The notes beneath the pieces were generated by a model. It was not told the origin of the DNA, ran no database searches, and was given only the letters and a program-made list of their open reading frames with translations. A stretch of DNA of 45,109 nt, from positions 1 through 45,109 of the forward strand of contig CAMBUJ010000005.1 of assembly GCA_945871005.1 (NCBI GenBank), written 5' to 3'. Source of the DNA: Opitutus sp. GAS368. GTDB taxonomy: Bacteria > Verrucomicrobiota > Verrucomicrobiia > Opitutales > Opitutaceae. Shown in pieces: positions 8,581 through 16,853 of the stretch. Each line of letters begins with the position of its first letter. Positions within the stretch are counted from its first letter, which is position 1. Made by a program: the position numbers and the translations under genes.

Positions 8581-9365
8581 AGAGATTACGCCCCGACGGG
8601 ATTTTTCCGCTAGAACTTTGGGACCTGGAGGTGGGTGATGGCATTCTCTGGGATTACATGAATTCACCCCGTTTTGGATGCATACTAAAAAGTGCGCTGA
8701 TCGAGGTCTGGAATGGTACTGCGAAAACCCGCTCCGAAGGTGTGATCCCGGATATCGCAAAACATTTTGCTGGGGTATACTTGTCCGGCGGTGGCTCAGC
8801 TGCCACCGGAGATGCGCTACTTGGCGGCCCGTGGAAAACGGTGCAAAAAGGCGTGGATCAAAACTTCGCAGGCGAAGCAGGGGCCATGGCGTTGCTCTCA
8901 GAGCAGGGCCTAAGTGGTTGGATGCTGGACCTCGGCCAAAGCACACTTAAAGTGAGTTTTAAAGGGCAACGGCGGACGTGGATGCGCAATCTAACCCGTT
9001 TACCGATCAGGGGCGGACCAGACACGCCGTTAGTCGAGCAACGGGGAGAACTTCGGCGATTTTTGGCAGAAGCAATTGGTGATTGCGTGGCCTTGAGCGG
9101 AGAACATCCCGCTGCCATCCTCTGTGGTCTTCCCAGTCGCCTTGATGATGCCGGAGTGCCAGAGGGAAGTTCGTATATTGGAATGAAGGGGGATGTTTCG
9201 CTACTCACAGACGCCTTCGCCGCTGCGGGACTACACTCTACCCAAATTCTCGTTCTCAATGATGCTGAGTTGGCTGCTGTCTCAGCTCGGCTGGATCCTC
9301 ATGTGCATCCCGGGACCCTCGTTTTAACAATCGGATTTGGCATCGGAGCCGCGTTGGTTCTTTAG
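8577..9365 (+). CDS. ASKHA/ROK-like sugar-kinase-fold protein, apparently circularly permuted
   Basis: This 262-residue protein carries the ATPase motifs of the actin/hexokinase/Hsp70 fold, but in the wrong order. A segment at about residues 68-107 (LSGGG ... FAGEAGAMAL) looks like the adenosine motif, which normally sits near the C-terminus. After it come a phosphate-1 motif (DLGQSTLKV, about 118-126), a catalytic-Asp segment (LNDAELAAVSA, about 227-237, like the NDAN of ROK kinases) and a phosphate-2 motif (TIGFGIGAAL, about 251-260) at the extreme C-terminus. The simplest reading is a circular permutation of the two lobes. It may phosphorylate a sugar or cyclitol of the pathway. The stop is 2 bp before the next start. 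Confidence 0.6.
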   Translation: MKRLRPDGIFPLELWDLEVGDGILWDYMNSPRFGCILKSALIEVWNGTAKTRSEGVIPDIAKHFAGVYLSGGGSAATGDALLGGPWKTVQKGVDQNFAGEAGAMALLSEQGLSGWMLDLGQSTLKVSFKGQRRTWMRNLTRLPIRGGPDTPLVEQRGELRRFLAEAIGDCVALSGEHPAAILCGLPSRLDDAGVPEGSSYIGMKGDVSLLTDAFAAAGLHSTQILVLNDAELAAVSARLDPHVHPGTLVLTIGFGIGAALVL

Positions 9366-9367
9366 TT

Positions 9368-10207
9368 ATGGGCACCGTCATTTTCCTGTCACCGCATTTG
9401 GACGATGCGGTTTTTTCCTGTGCCGGAATGATTCAGCAAATGATTCGGACAGGGAAACGAGTTCTGGTGGTGACCTTTTTCACGAGCGGTTACGACGGCT
9501 ACGACCAACGCAGAACCGAAGATATCGCTGCGGTATCGTTTTTGGGGGCGAGTGTCCTGCATCTTGGGCAGACGGATGCGCCATACCGCATCCCGGCATA
9601 TCTAACATTTCGCGAAATCATTTTTGGCTGGCACCCGCAGGACGAGCTAACTCTAGCGTCAACGCTTCAGTTACTCGAAGGACTGTGTGAACGGGAGCAG
9701 CCTGAAAGCATCTTTGCCCCCCTTGGCGTCGGTGGGCATGTGGATCATCGAATTGTCCATGAATCAGTAAAGCGCCTGTCTTGGCCAGCCTCCCTGTATT
9801 TTTATGAGGATCGGCCCTATGCCTATGCGCAAGGCGCTGCCGAATTGCGATTGCGTGAACTCAAGTACGACGCCCCCCCAGTGAATGTCCCTGCTTTGCT
9901 CAAAACTTTTCGGCAGTTGCCGCATGTGCGAAAGTATCTGCCGGCGGGAGTGGAGCGGAAGGCATGTGAGATTTTGCTGACAAACCCCTTGGCGGGCAAC
10001 CCAGGTAATCAATCAGGGATTACCCTGCTTCTGTCCTGCGCGGGTGACGATGTCCGAAAGTCCCATCATGCGGCTTCTTTTTATGTTTCCCAGTTCCCAG
10101 ATTTTTGTGGATCGCTGCAACGCCTCCAGAAACTCGACCTCCGGCATAGTGTGTGGCTTAGTAATCCGGACCAGCGGACTGAGCGCTATTGGAGGTTACC
10201 GGCTTAG
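9368..10207 (+). CDS. PIG-L/LmbE-family N-deacetylase
   Basis: This 279-residue protein has the zinc-binding signature PHLDDA at residues 9-14 (canonical PHPDD) and the later H-x-D-H as GHVDHR near residue 123. The family removes the acetyl group from N-acetylglucosamine-like moieties in conjugates, for example MshB in mycothiol, BshB in bacillithiol and deacetylases of aminoglycoside and teicoplanin pathways. As the last gene of the operon it suggests that a GlcNAc-type sugar is attached and then deacetylated, giving a free amine that an amide synthetase could acylate. Its stop at 10207 is only 3 bp from the stop of a convergent repressor gene. Confidence 0.9.
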   Translation: MGTVIFLSPHLDDAVFSCAGMIQQMIRTGKRVLVVTFFTSGYDGYDQRRTEDIAAVSFLGASVLHLGQTDAPYRIPAYLTFREIIFGWHPQDELTLASTLQLLEGLCEREQPESIFAPLGVGGHVDHRIVHESVKRLSWPASLYFYEDRPYAYAQGAAELRLRELKYDAPPVNVPALLKTFRQLPHVRKYLPAGVERKACEILLTNPLAGNPGNQSGITLLLSCAGDDVRKSHHAASFYVSQFPDFCGSLQRLQKLDLRHSVWLSNPDQRTERYWRLPA

Positions 10208-10210
10208 GAT

Positions 10211-11143
10211 CTAATCGGTGATCCGGGCAACGAGGCGGCCGTGGCATTGCATAAGACTCGGATCAAAGGGAAATCCCCCGAAGGAATCATAACTTTTATT
10301 ATCCCGACCGCATTTAATTTCACCTGCATTCACTGCGATTCGAACAACCATTAGGGTCTTAAAATTAATGTCGGCCAAGAGATAAACCCCTGATTCGTGA
10401 ATGCGTGGTTCACCTGCGAAAATCAACAAATCGCCCTTCCTGAAAGTCGGATCCATACTATCATCACGCATTATATGCGCAACTAGGGGTAATGCGGGCA
10501 GTCGCGACATTAGGCTACCAATCACGAACAATCGATCTAGCGGGTAAGCCTTAGCTGTAGAAAACTGGGGAGTAATTCGCTGGAATAGCTCAACTGCCTC
10601 CCTGACCCCTTCAGGCGCTACAGCACGCATGACTTCACTCACGATATCGTCGGCGACAGGCGGAACATCTTGATTGTCATTCCCACACAACAACCAAGTA
10701 GCTGAGACATTCGCAGCCTGACATAGTACGCGCAATTCCGTGCGGTTAAGCTCCGAACCCGCTTTAACCTGCGCAAGACGATCTTCTGGTATTTTAGTAA
10801 GCGCAGAAAGACCGCCCACACCATTAAACCGGGTGAGCAGTTGATCAAAACGCATCTGAAATTTCTGTTCCGCTAGTGGATCCTTACGCAACGAACCATC
10901 GTCGTAGCCCTGTGGACCCACCCCTGCTGCTAGCCATTCAATGCTAACTTCAGCAGTTCGGGCAATCGTGACGATGTTACGCATGCTAGGCTCTCCACCA
11001 AAGAAATATTTGCGCAGGGTACTATGGGGAATCCCAGATGACTTAGATAAAGCGTTAATGGACCCTAACTTGTCAGCACAAAATTTAAGCCGCGCACGAA
11101 GAGCATCACCTTCAGGCGTTGGCTTGGGGGAGGGTGCACTCAT
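10211..11143 (-). CDS. HTH repressor with S24/LexA-type C-terminal domain
   Basis: This 310-residue protein has an N-terminal HTH of the phage-repressor type (about 15-75, GIPHSTLRKYFFG), a second similar helical segment (about 95-155, TKIPEDRLAQVKAG) that may be a duplicated HTH, and a C-terminal S24 peptidase fold (about 210-310). The nucleophile motif is present as DDSMDP. The segment aligning with the T-V-K-R-L lysine motif of LexA reads MVVRI, so the catalytic lysine seems to be replaced and self-cleavage may be lost. It is divergent from the Tn7-like tnsAB gene, with a 96-bp control region between, and probably represses transposition genes. Confidence 0.82.
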   Translation of the reverse strand: MSAPSPKPTPEGDALRARLKFCADKLGSINALSKSSGIPHSTLRKYFFGGEPSMRNIVTIARTAEVSIEWLAAGVGPQGYDDGSLRKDPLAEQKFQMRFDQLLTRFNGVGGLSALTKIPEDRLAQVKAGSELNRTELRVLCQAANVSATWLLCGNDNQDVPPVADDIVSEVMRAVAPEGVREAVELFQRITPQFSTAKAYPLDRLFVIGSLMSRLPALPLVAHIMRDDSMDPTFRKGDLLIFAGEPRIHESGVYLLADINFKTLMVVRIAVNAGEIKCGRDNKSYDSFGGFPFDPSLMQCHGRLVARITD

Positions 11144-11203
11144 TGGGGCTCGAAGATTTACAAATTCAAAAACCTAAGCAAGCGATATGGGAAAATTTCG
11201 GAC

Positions 11204-11288
11204 TTGACCTAGCCCTTAAGGAACACTGAATGTCCCTTTGTGGATACCAATAAAAACTGGAAAGGAATAATTAAGTCCTTAAGGAACA
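11204..11288 (+). promoter_or_regulatory. candidate operator region of tnsAB
   Basis: The 12-mer CCTTAAGGAACA occurs twice in the same orientation, at 11214-11225 and 11277-11288, 63 bp apart. The first copy sits just before the GTG start and the second inside the first codons of tnsAB. The first copy is also the left arm of an imperfect inverted repeat, AAGGAACA-CTGAA-TGTCCCTT (11218-11238). A TTGACC at 11204-11209 could be a -35 element, but no good -10 follows at the right distance. These repeats are the best candidates for binding sites of the divergent repressor. They could also be transposase-binding sites. Confidence 0.45.
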
Positions 11289-13945
11289 GGGCAGGGCTTA
11301 CAAATGAAGGCCTAGCATACGTGGAAAGTGTCGTCACTTCGCCGCCGAGCCGAAATCCAAGTAATTGCAGTGGCCGAAATCTAATCACCGACTACGCCTC
11401 ACGAAAAATGGGGCATACCATGCAGCTCGAAAGCCTGACCGTGGAGGCTGCGTTCGCCGAATTTCTTGAGTTTGATGACAACTGTCTTGGCTACTGGGCG
11501 CAGCCCGCCCCATTCAGCATTCCATGCACAGGCAAAGATGGAATTAAGCGCCATACGAAACTCACATTCGATTTCCTGGCTATATACTATGACCGAGTCG
11601 AATGCTATGAGTGCAAAAAAGAAAGCGACCTGTTGCTACTAGAAGAAAAAATCCCGCTTAGATATAAGAGGACTGAATCAGGAAAGTGGTCATCGGCTGA
11701 AGTGGAGCCCTACATCCAAAATTTAGGGATGAAGTTCGTGATTAAAAGCGAAGCGGAATTTAATAAGACACTTTTGCGCAACTACACAATGCTGCAAGAA
11801 GTAAGGCAGTTAGAATACTCAAACCCTTCAGCCCTAACAAACCTCAAAGAATGCATTCAGATCAATCCCGCGACAACTAGTCTGAATTATTTATTAAAAT
11901 CATCCGCAGATAAACATTACACGAAAAACGACATCTACATTGCGATTAAAAGACGCGATTTACATGTCAATCTGTCCGAAAACCTCCTCGTAGACTGTAA
12001 AACAACGCTTGTTTTCTCTAGCCTAGAGAAGTTGGAAATACACAGACTCCTCCAACCTAAGGCCAAATCCATATCGACACCAACCATTATCATTAGAAAA
12101 GGGTCAAGGCTGCTATGGGATAAAATGGAGTATGAAGTTACCCGGGCCTCAAGCAGAGGCGTGGAGCTGAAAACAGCCAAAAACATCAGTCAGCTGATCC
12201 CCAAAGACCTCTTAATTAAATTAATTCACCAATCAGAAATTGAGGTGATTGCACCGCCGGAGAACAAGAATAACCCAGTCAATATAGATGACCTTAGCAC
12301 CATTGCACTATCAAAAGAGCAACAAAATAAGGCGCACAAAAAACTACAGTTTTTAAGGTCACTGGAAACCGGCGGAGGGAACGATCCAACGGTCTTCGGT
12401 CTTAAGCCATCAACTAAACGAACCATACAGCGATGGAAAGTTAGCGCGCGCGAATCAGAAAGCAAGTTTTCGACGGCATATTTGGGGTTGATCGATAAAC
12501 CCAGAACAGGGCGCCCCCGAAATGAATTACCTAATAAAATTCGCGAAATAATGACTTTAGTTGCGAATGAGTTGTACTTCAGTAGCACGGCCCGAACAAT
12601 GACATACTGTTGGAGGGAAGTATGTAAAATAAGCTTAAGCGAAAAAATTAGACCGCCATCCAAAGGGGCATTTCGGCACCATGTGGGTAAAATGAGGAAT
12701 ACTGCAGATACTATTAAATGCCGAAATGGAAAAGGCGCGGCATATAAATTCAAGAACCAGAATGTGGCCGAAAAAAACTGGATATCAGCAGGCGACTTCC
12801 CATTTAAAATCACTCAGATGGATGGAAAGACCTTCGACGTCCTCGTGATCGACGATGAAACGGGCGAGGTTTTGGGGCGCCCAACCATTACCTTAATCAC
12901 GTTACCGCATTATGGTGCTGCACCGGTGGGGATGGCCCTACTTTTCGAGCCTGAATCCTCCAGATCGGCAACCGTTGCTGTACGCGAAATGCTCAAACGG
13001 TTTAATGAGCCACCCAAATACATAGTAGTCGATAACGGGAAGGCATTCAACAATACAACTTTCGATCAACTCCTCGGAATACTGGGAGTAACCAAAATTA
13101 ATCGCCCGCCACGCGATCCAAGATTTGAATCGGAAATTGAAAGTACATTCAAGACACTCGACACAGAAATAGTGCACAATCTAAAAGGCAATACGAAGGC
13201 ACTAAAATTGGCGCGTGAAATGAGTAAAGAGGTAAATCCTAAAGGCCTCGCGGTCTGGACATTTTCAGAATTATACGACGTAATCGAAAACTACCTTTTT
13301 AACATGCTATGGGATGCGCCTTCGGCGGCCATTGGCACTACACCCAGAAAAGCTTACAAGCGCGATGAGGCCAGGTCGCCAGACCGGAGTAGCTCGTTCA
13401 TTATCACTCCTGAGCTAGCCAATGTAGCCTTTTTACCTGAGGTGGACGGCGGAACCAGGCTCATCCAACCCGGCAAAGGAGTGTATATTGAGGGATTTTA
13501 TTATTGGAGTGAATCAATGAATAACCCCGGCTTACACAAAACGAAAGTTCCGGTTCGATATGACCCATACGACCTGTATACAGTGTTTGTGGCAATAGGA
13601 GGAAAGTGGATAAAATGCATCGCCCGACGTGCACCTGAACTACGCAATATGACCGTCCGAACCCGCCACCTACAATGCATTGCAATTAGAACGCTCAAAA
13701 ACAGCCACTCGCTAAGACGCGAACAGACTCACGGCAAAGCACTTGCCATTAGCCACACCAGAAATCGTGAAATCGAAAAAGTACTCAGCGAGAATCGACG
13801 GGCCAATGCGCAGCGATATGCACTGGAGCAGGTGCAGGAAAAACCCCCGATTAATACAACACCCAAAATCAAACATAACGCGCATAATATTGATGAAATA
13901 ATGCTGCCTAAATTTGATTTTTCTTACTTACGGAAATCAGCTTAA
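11240..13945 (+). CDS. tnsAB: fused TnsA endonuclease-TnsB transposase (Tn7-like)
   Basis: This 901-residue protein joins two Tn7 functions. Residues about 70-190 form a TnsA-like endonuclease domain with FAEFLEF, a YWAQP strand, a diverged TPDFL motif reading TFDFL, and E-C-K (ECKKES), so the catalytic Asp and Lys are kept. Residues about 410-750 are a TnsB/TniA-type transposase with DDE residues in QMDGK (about 528), VVDNGKAF (about 597) and ESEIEST (about 630). TnsA nicks the 5' ends and TnsB joins the 3' ends, giving cut-and-paste transposition. The GTG start at 11240 has no clear Shine-Dalgarno sequence, so the start is uncertain by some codons. Confidence 0.88.
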   Translation: MDTNKNWKGIIKSLRNRAGLTNEGLAYVESVVTSPPSRNPSNCSGRNLITDYASRKMGHTMQLESLTVEAAFAEFLEFDDNCLGYWAQPAPFSIPCTGKDGIKRHTKLTFDFLAIYYDRVECYECKKESDLLLLEEKIPLRYKRTESGKWSSAEVEPYIQNLGMKFVIKSEAEFNKTLLRNYTMLQEVRQLEYSNPSALTNLKECIQINPATTSLNYLLKSSADKHYTKNDIYIAIKRRDLHVNLSENLLVDCKTTLVFSSLEKLEIHRLLQPKAKSISTPTIIIRKGSRLLWDKMEYEVTRASSRGVELKTAKNISQLIPKDLLIKLIHQSEIEVIAPPENKNNPVNIDDLSTIALSKEQQNKAHKKLQFLRSLETGGGNDPTVFGLKPSTKRTIQRWKVSARESESKFSTAYLGLIDKPRTGRPRNELPNKIREIMTLVANELYFSSTARTMTYCWREVCKISLSEKIRPPSKGAFRHHVGKMRNTADTIKCRNGKGAAYKFKNQNVAEKNWISAGDFPFKITQMDGKTFDVLVIDDETGEVLGRPTITLITLPHYGAAPVGMALLFEPESSRSATVAVREMLKRFNEPPKYIVVDNGKAFNNTTFDQLLGILGVTKINRPPRDPRFESEIESTFKTLDTEIVHNLKGNTKALKLAREMSKEVNPKGLAVWTFSELYDVIENYLFNMLWDAPSAAIGTTPRKAYKRDEARSPDRSSSFIITPELANVAFLPEVDGGTRLIQPGKGVYIEGFYYWSESMNNPGLHKTKVPVRYDPYDLYTVFVAIGGKWIKCIARRAPELRNMTVRTRHLQCIAIRTLKNSHSLRREQTHGKALAISHTRNREIEKVLSENRRANAQRYALEQVQEKPPINTTPKIKHNAHNIDEIMLPKFDFSYLRKSA

Positions 13946-13956
13946 TTAACAGAATA

Positions 13957-15090
13957 GTGACCCGAAAAATGCTCTCCCCTCTCCCCTGCTTCCACGAAAC
14001 AATAAAACATGAATATTTCAATCAGTGCCTTGATCAACTGCATGAAATTGTAACACTTAAAACAAGTACAGGGTTAGTCATTGTTACTGGCCCAACAGGC
14101 GCCGGAAAAACAACCATGCGGGAAGCATTCGCGAGAGAACTTGAAATTCTGGCCGCCCCCGAAATCGCAAATAATCCAGAATTAATAGCATACGCATCAT
14201 GTTCGGTTAAAGCACCAGGCCCCACCGCATTTTCATGGAAAGACACGTACATACAACTCCTCCTCTCCCTATATCACCCTTTTGCCCACTCCAATTTGGA
14301 GCGAAACCCTAAATCATTTGCGTCAGCGGAATCTTTTTCCGCTAGCCCCGATTCACTGCAGAGAGTTACAAGTGACCGGCTTTTCCGTATTTTACAGAGA
14401 ACGATAAATCATCGCCGCCCCAAGGCGATATTTCTCGACGAGGCCCACCACCTACTAAGGCTTAAGTCCGGTCATTCGGTGCACAATCAACTCGAGCATC
14501 TAAAATATATCGCCGATGAAACCAAGACCCTACATGTGCTTTATGGTACTTACGAACTCATCGCATTGATGGATTTGAGCAGTCCACTTATAAGAAGAAG
14601 AGAAATCATCCATTTCCCCCGATACATATACTCCCCTGACAACCCAAAGGATAGCATTGAACCCTTCGCTAAAGTTGTTGCCGAGTTTGCGCGTGACCTT
14701 GATGACTTCAGCGAAGTAAGCCTACTTGAAGAAGTATACTACTACTACCAAGGCTCCGTGGGATGTGTTGGCGTACTTAGAGATTGGCTTTTTCGCGCTT
14801 ACTCGCGGACCAGATACGACAAAAACCAAAAGATCTCAAAAGAAATCCTTGAAGCAACGAAGTTATCCCCTGGGGATCTTTATGCCCTGCTAAAGGACGC
14901 ACGTGATGGCGAAGACTATTTCGCCAAAAGAAATTCCAAGAAAAAAGAATACTACGAAGCACTTGGATTCAGCATTCCAGAAAGCCATTCAGTAATTGAA
15001 TTGGGCGACATTAAAAAGAAGCCCCCGAGAAGCCCATTTAAACGAAAACCTCATAATGACCCCGTGGGCCTAGAATCTTTAACGCCCTGA
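13957..15090 (+). CDS. tnsC: TnsC/TniB-type AAA+ ATPase
   Basis: This 377-residue protein has a Walker A motif GPTGAGKTT at about residues 45-53 and a Walker B FLDEAHH at about 159-165, the pattern of TnsC/TniB ATPases that assemble on target DNA and pass the target to the transposase. It lies 11 bp after tnsAB. The GTG at 13957 is used here, but an in-frame ATG at 13969 (four codons later) is equally possible. The C-terminal ~100 residues are basic and charged and probably contact TniQ or TnsAB. Confidence 0.87.
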   Translation: MTRKMLSPLPCFHETIKHEYFNQCLDQLHEIVTLKTSTGLVIVTGPTGAGKTTMREAFARELEILAAPEIANNPELIAYASCSVKAPGPTAFSWKDTYIQLLLSLYHPFAHSNLERNPKSFASAESFSASPDSLQRVTSDRLFRILQRTINHRRPKAIFLDEAHHLLRLKSGHSVHNQLEHLKYIADETKTLHVLYGTYELIALMDLSSPLIRRREIIHFPRYIYSPDNPKDSIEPFAKVVAEFARDLDDFSEVSLLEEVYYYYQGSVGCVGVLRDWLFRAYSRTRYDKNQKISKEILEATKLSPGDLYALLKDARDGEDYFAKRNSKKKEYYEALGFSIPESHSVIELGDIKKKPPRSPFKRKPHNDPVGLESLTP

Positions 15091-15121
15091 GACCGCTATT
15101 ACTCTTAAATCTTAGAAAAAC

Positions 15122-16462
15122 ATGAAGTGCACGGAATTATTACGTGTCCGGCCCGGCGACGAAATGGGCCCACACCGGGAGTCCCTATTAAGTCTTATAA
15201 TTCGGACCGCTGCAGAAAATGATGTTAGTCCGGCCAAATTATTGACTATAAAGTTTAATGACTCCGAATCACCTGATAGCCCCAAATTGATATCAAGGAC
15301 CGTAGGCGCTAGTCTTGGAAAAAGCATTAATGGAGGTGGTCGAATCGCTTCATACTTCACCCAAAAAACTGAAGCATTGACCCAACTAAATAACCTATCT
15401 GCATCAACTACCACTGCGTTCTCAAAATTCACCCCAGAAAATGGACTTTTAAGAAATAAGCTTGCATGGAGTCCCGGCTATTTGAGCGAACACCCCACTG
15501 GATACTATCCACTACTTTGGGCCCTTGATGCCACTCGGGTCTGCCTGCACACCCATAAGCCGCTTGCTTCAGCGTGCCCACTCTGCAGGAACGAATTAAA
15601 TGTATTGTCGGGTGCAATGCGGATCGGAAAATGCTACCGGTGTGGCACCGATCTTTCTACAATGGATAAACATTTGGGCGCGACCAACCCCCTCGCCCAA
15701 GGCATTAAAGACATCGATTATGAAATATGGGTAGCACGAGAATTAGGTAATTTCATACAATATCAGGCATCTCACGAATTGCCCACTGACTTAAGCTTTT
15801 CGCCATCATTCCGGTTTTGGCTAGATAAGTTCGGCCTTAAAAATGACTCCAAATCAAGCACTCAACTGGGGCTAACCACCCAAGCAATGCATAACTGGTT
15901 TGGTAAAAAAACGAAACCCAGGCTAAGAATGACTCTTAACTTATGCTGGATTTTTAATCTATCGCTTCTCGATTTCATACTTTGTCGACAACCAATAACG
16001 CATAGCGGCTCATTACGCCCATCAGCAGACGCAGGAGAACGGCATGCACTCACCTCGGTCCGGCGGCCTTTAGATAAATCAAAAATGGAGATTAGGCTTA
16101 ACAACATTATCGATCAAAACCTACATGCGCTTGTTTCATTCTCTGAAATTTGCCGTAAACACATTAAAAGAAGCGATATTTTCATTAGACAGTGCTTCCC
16201 TGAACTCAGCCGCAAAATAAGCCAGAGATACCTGCAAAATCGAAAACTATTGGCCCAACTAGAACAGGACCAATATTGCACAGCAATTAAGTCTATTGCG
16301 CGGCACCTTCACGCCCAGGGCATTACTCCGAATCATAAAACGATTTCCCAATATGTAAAACAACCTGGGAAATTGAGATGCGACTACGCCATTGCCGCAC
16401 TTCGGGAAATCCGCGATGAATTAGGCTACTATAATCACGAGCGATTGTTGTCCTTCGGCTAA
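15122..16462 (+). CDS. tniQ: TniQ/TnsD-family target-site selector
   Basis: This 446-residue protein starts with the TniQ N-terminal pattern (RPGDEMGPHRESLLSLIIRTA) and has a zinc-ribbon with CPLC near residue 153 and CYRCG near residue 173. The C-terminal ~250 residues are basic and helical and should read the target DNA, as in TnsD. It is the last gene of the transposition operon, 31 bp after tnsC, and is followed within 90 bp by tRNA-Ile(CAU), which makes that tRNA gene the obvious candidate for its target. No CRISPR array or Cas gene is nearby, so guide-RNA targeting is not supported. Confidence 0.83.
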   Translation: MKCTELLRVRPGDEMGPHRESLLSLIIRTAAENDVSPAKLLTIKFNDSESPDSPKLISRTVGASLGKSINGGGRIASYFTQKTEALTQLNNLSASTTTAFSKFTPENGLLRNKLAWSPGYLSEHPTGYYPLLWALDATRVCLHTHKPLASACPLCRNELNVLSGAMRIGKCYRCGTDLSTMDKHLGATNPLAQGIKDIDYEIWVARELGNFIQYQASHELPTDLSFSPSFRFWLDKFGLKNDSKSSTQLGLTTQAMHNWFGKKTKPRLRMTLNLCWIFNLSLLDFILCRQPITHSGSLRPSADAGERHALTSVRRPLDKSKMEIRLNNIIDQNLHALVSFSEICRKHIKRSDIFIRQCFPELSRKISQRYLQNRKLLAQLEQDQYCTAIKSIARHLHAQGITPNHKTISQYVKQPGKLRCDYAIAALREIRDELGYYNHERLLSFG

Positions 16463-16549
16463 TTCGGTGTTTTTTTTGAGGCAAAGCCCATTTTCCGATT
16501 GCTGTTCTACGTGCTAAACCGAAGTTCAGGTCGTTCTTTGGATATTCTC

Positions 16550-16848
16550 GGGCCTATAGCTCAATGGTTAGAGCAGAGGACTTTCACGGGTCGGCGGTAG
16601 GGAAACCTACCGTTAGTCAGGTGTAAATTCGGTGAACGGCCTATCCGCACGGATGACCCAACGCCGAGCCAAGCCCACACTCAGGTGTGGTAAGGTGTAG
16701 AGGCCATAATCACCCACCTAAACCGATGGCGGCAGGGTGAAGGCATGGTCCAGACCACGCACGGTTTCCGATATGGAGTCCGGCGGCGAAAGCCGAAGTG
16801 GTAAGCATAATCCTTTGGTTCTGGGTTCAAATCCCAGTGGGCCCACCA
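16550..16848 (+). tRNA. tRNA-Ile(CAU), interrupted by a group I intron
   Basis: Exon 1 (16550-16582, 33 nt) and exon 2 (16806-16848, 43 nt) join to a 76-nt cloverleaf with an encoded CCA. The acceptor GGGCCTA pairs with TGGGCCC, the anticodon stem GAGGA with TCCTT, and the T stem CTGGG with CCCAG. The anticodon is CAU. The body matches the minor isoleucine tRNA rather than elongator methionine tRNA, with GGTTAGAGCAG and the TTGGTT variable region, so C34 should be changed to lysidine. The intron lies between U33 and C34. Compared with the intact copy at 31107, the 28-42 pair is A-U instead of G-C, a compensated change that suggests the tRNA is functional. Confidence 0.9.
16583..16805 (+). ncRNA. 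group I intron (Azoarcus-type) in tRNA-Ile
   Basis: The 223-nt intron has no reading frame. Exon GACU (16579-16582) pairs with GGUC (16589-16592), giving P1 with the conserved U-G wobble at the 5' splice site, and the intron ends in G16805. A perfect hairpin CGGTAGG-GAAA-CCTACCG (16595-16612) fits P2 with a GNRA loop, and CGGC-GAAA-GCCG (16784-16795) fits a P9 hairpin. Core segments AACGCCGAGCCAAGC, AAGGTGTAGAG, CACCCACCTAA and GGTGAAGGCAT are the same, or nearly so, as in the Azoarcus tRNA-Ile ribozyme as I remember it. It should self-splice with guanosine. The insertion point is 5' of the anticodon, while I recall the Azoarcus one following it. Confidence 0.9.
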
Positions 16849-16853
16849 TTTTC

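Larger units (their letters stand above)
10211..16462. mobile_element. Tn7-like transposition module (repressor, TnsAB fusion, TnsC, TniQ)
   Basis: Four genes make a complete core set for a Tn7-like element: fused TnsA endonuclease and TnsB transposase, TnsC/TniB ATPase and TniQ/TnsD target selector, plus a divergent repressor. The DNA is visibly richer in A and T than both flanks, a sign of transfer. TniQ ends 87 bp before tRNA-Ile(CAU). Tn7-like elements often insert next to a conserved gene recognised by TniQ/TnsD, and tRNA genes are known targets for some. I could not identify terminal repeats or a target duplication, so the limits given are only those of the genes. The upstream biosynthetic operon could be cargo. 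Confidence 0.75.

Noticed and set aside
10211-16549. CRISPR-associated transposon
   Set aside because: The Tn7-like genes are present, but no repeat-spacer array or Cas gene is visible in the module or elsewhere in the window.
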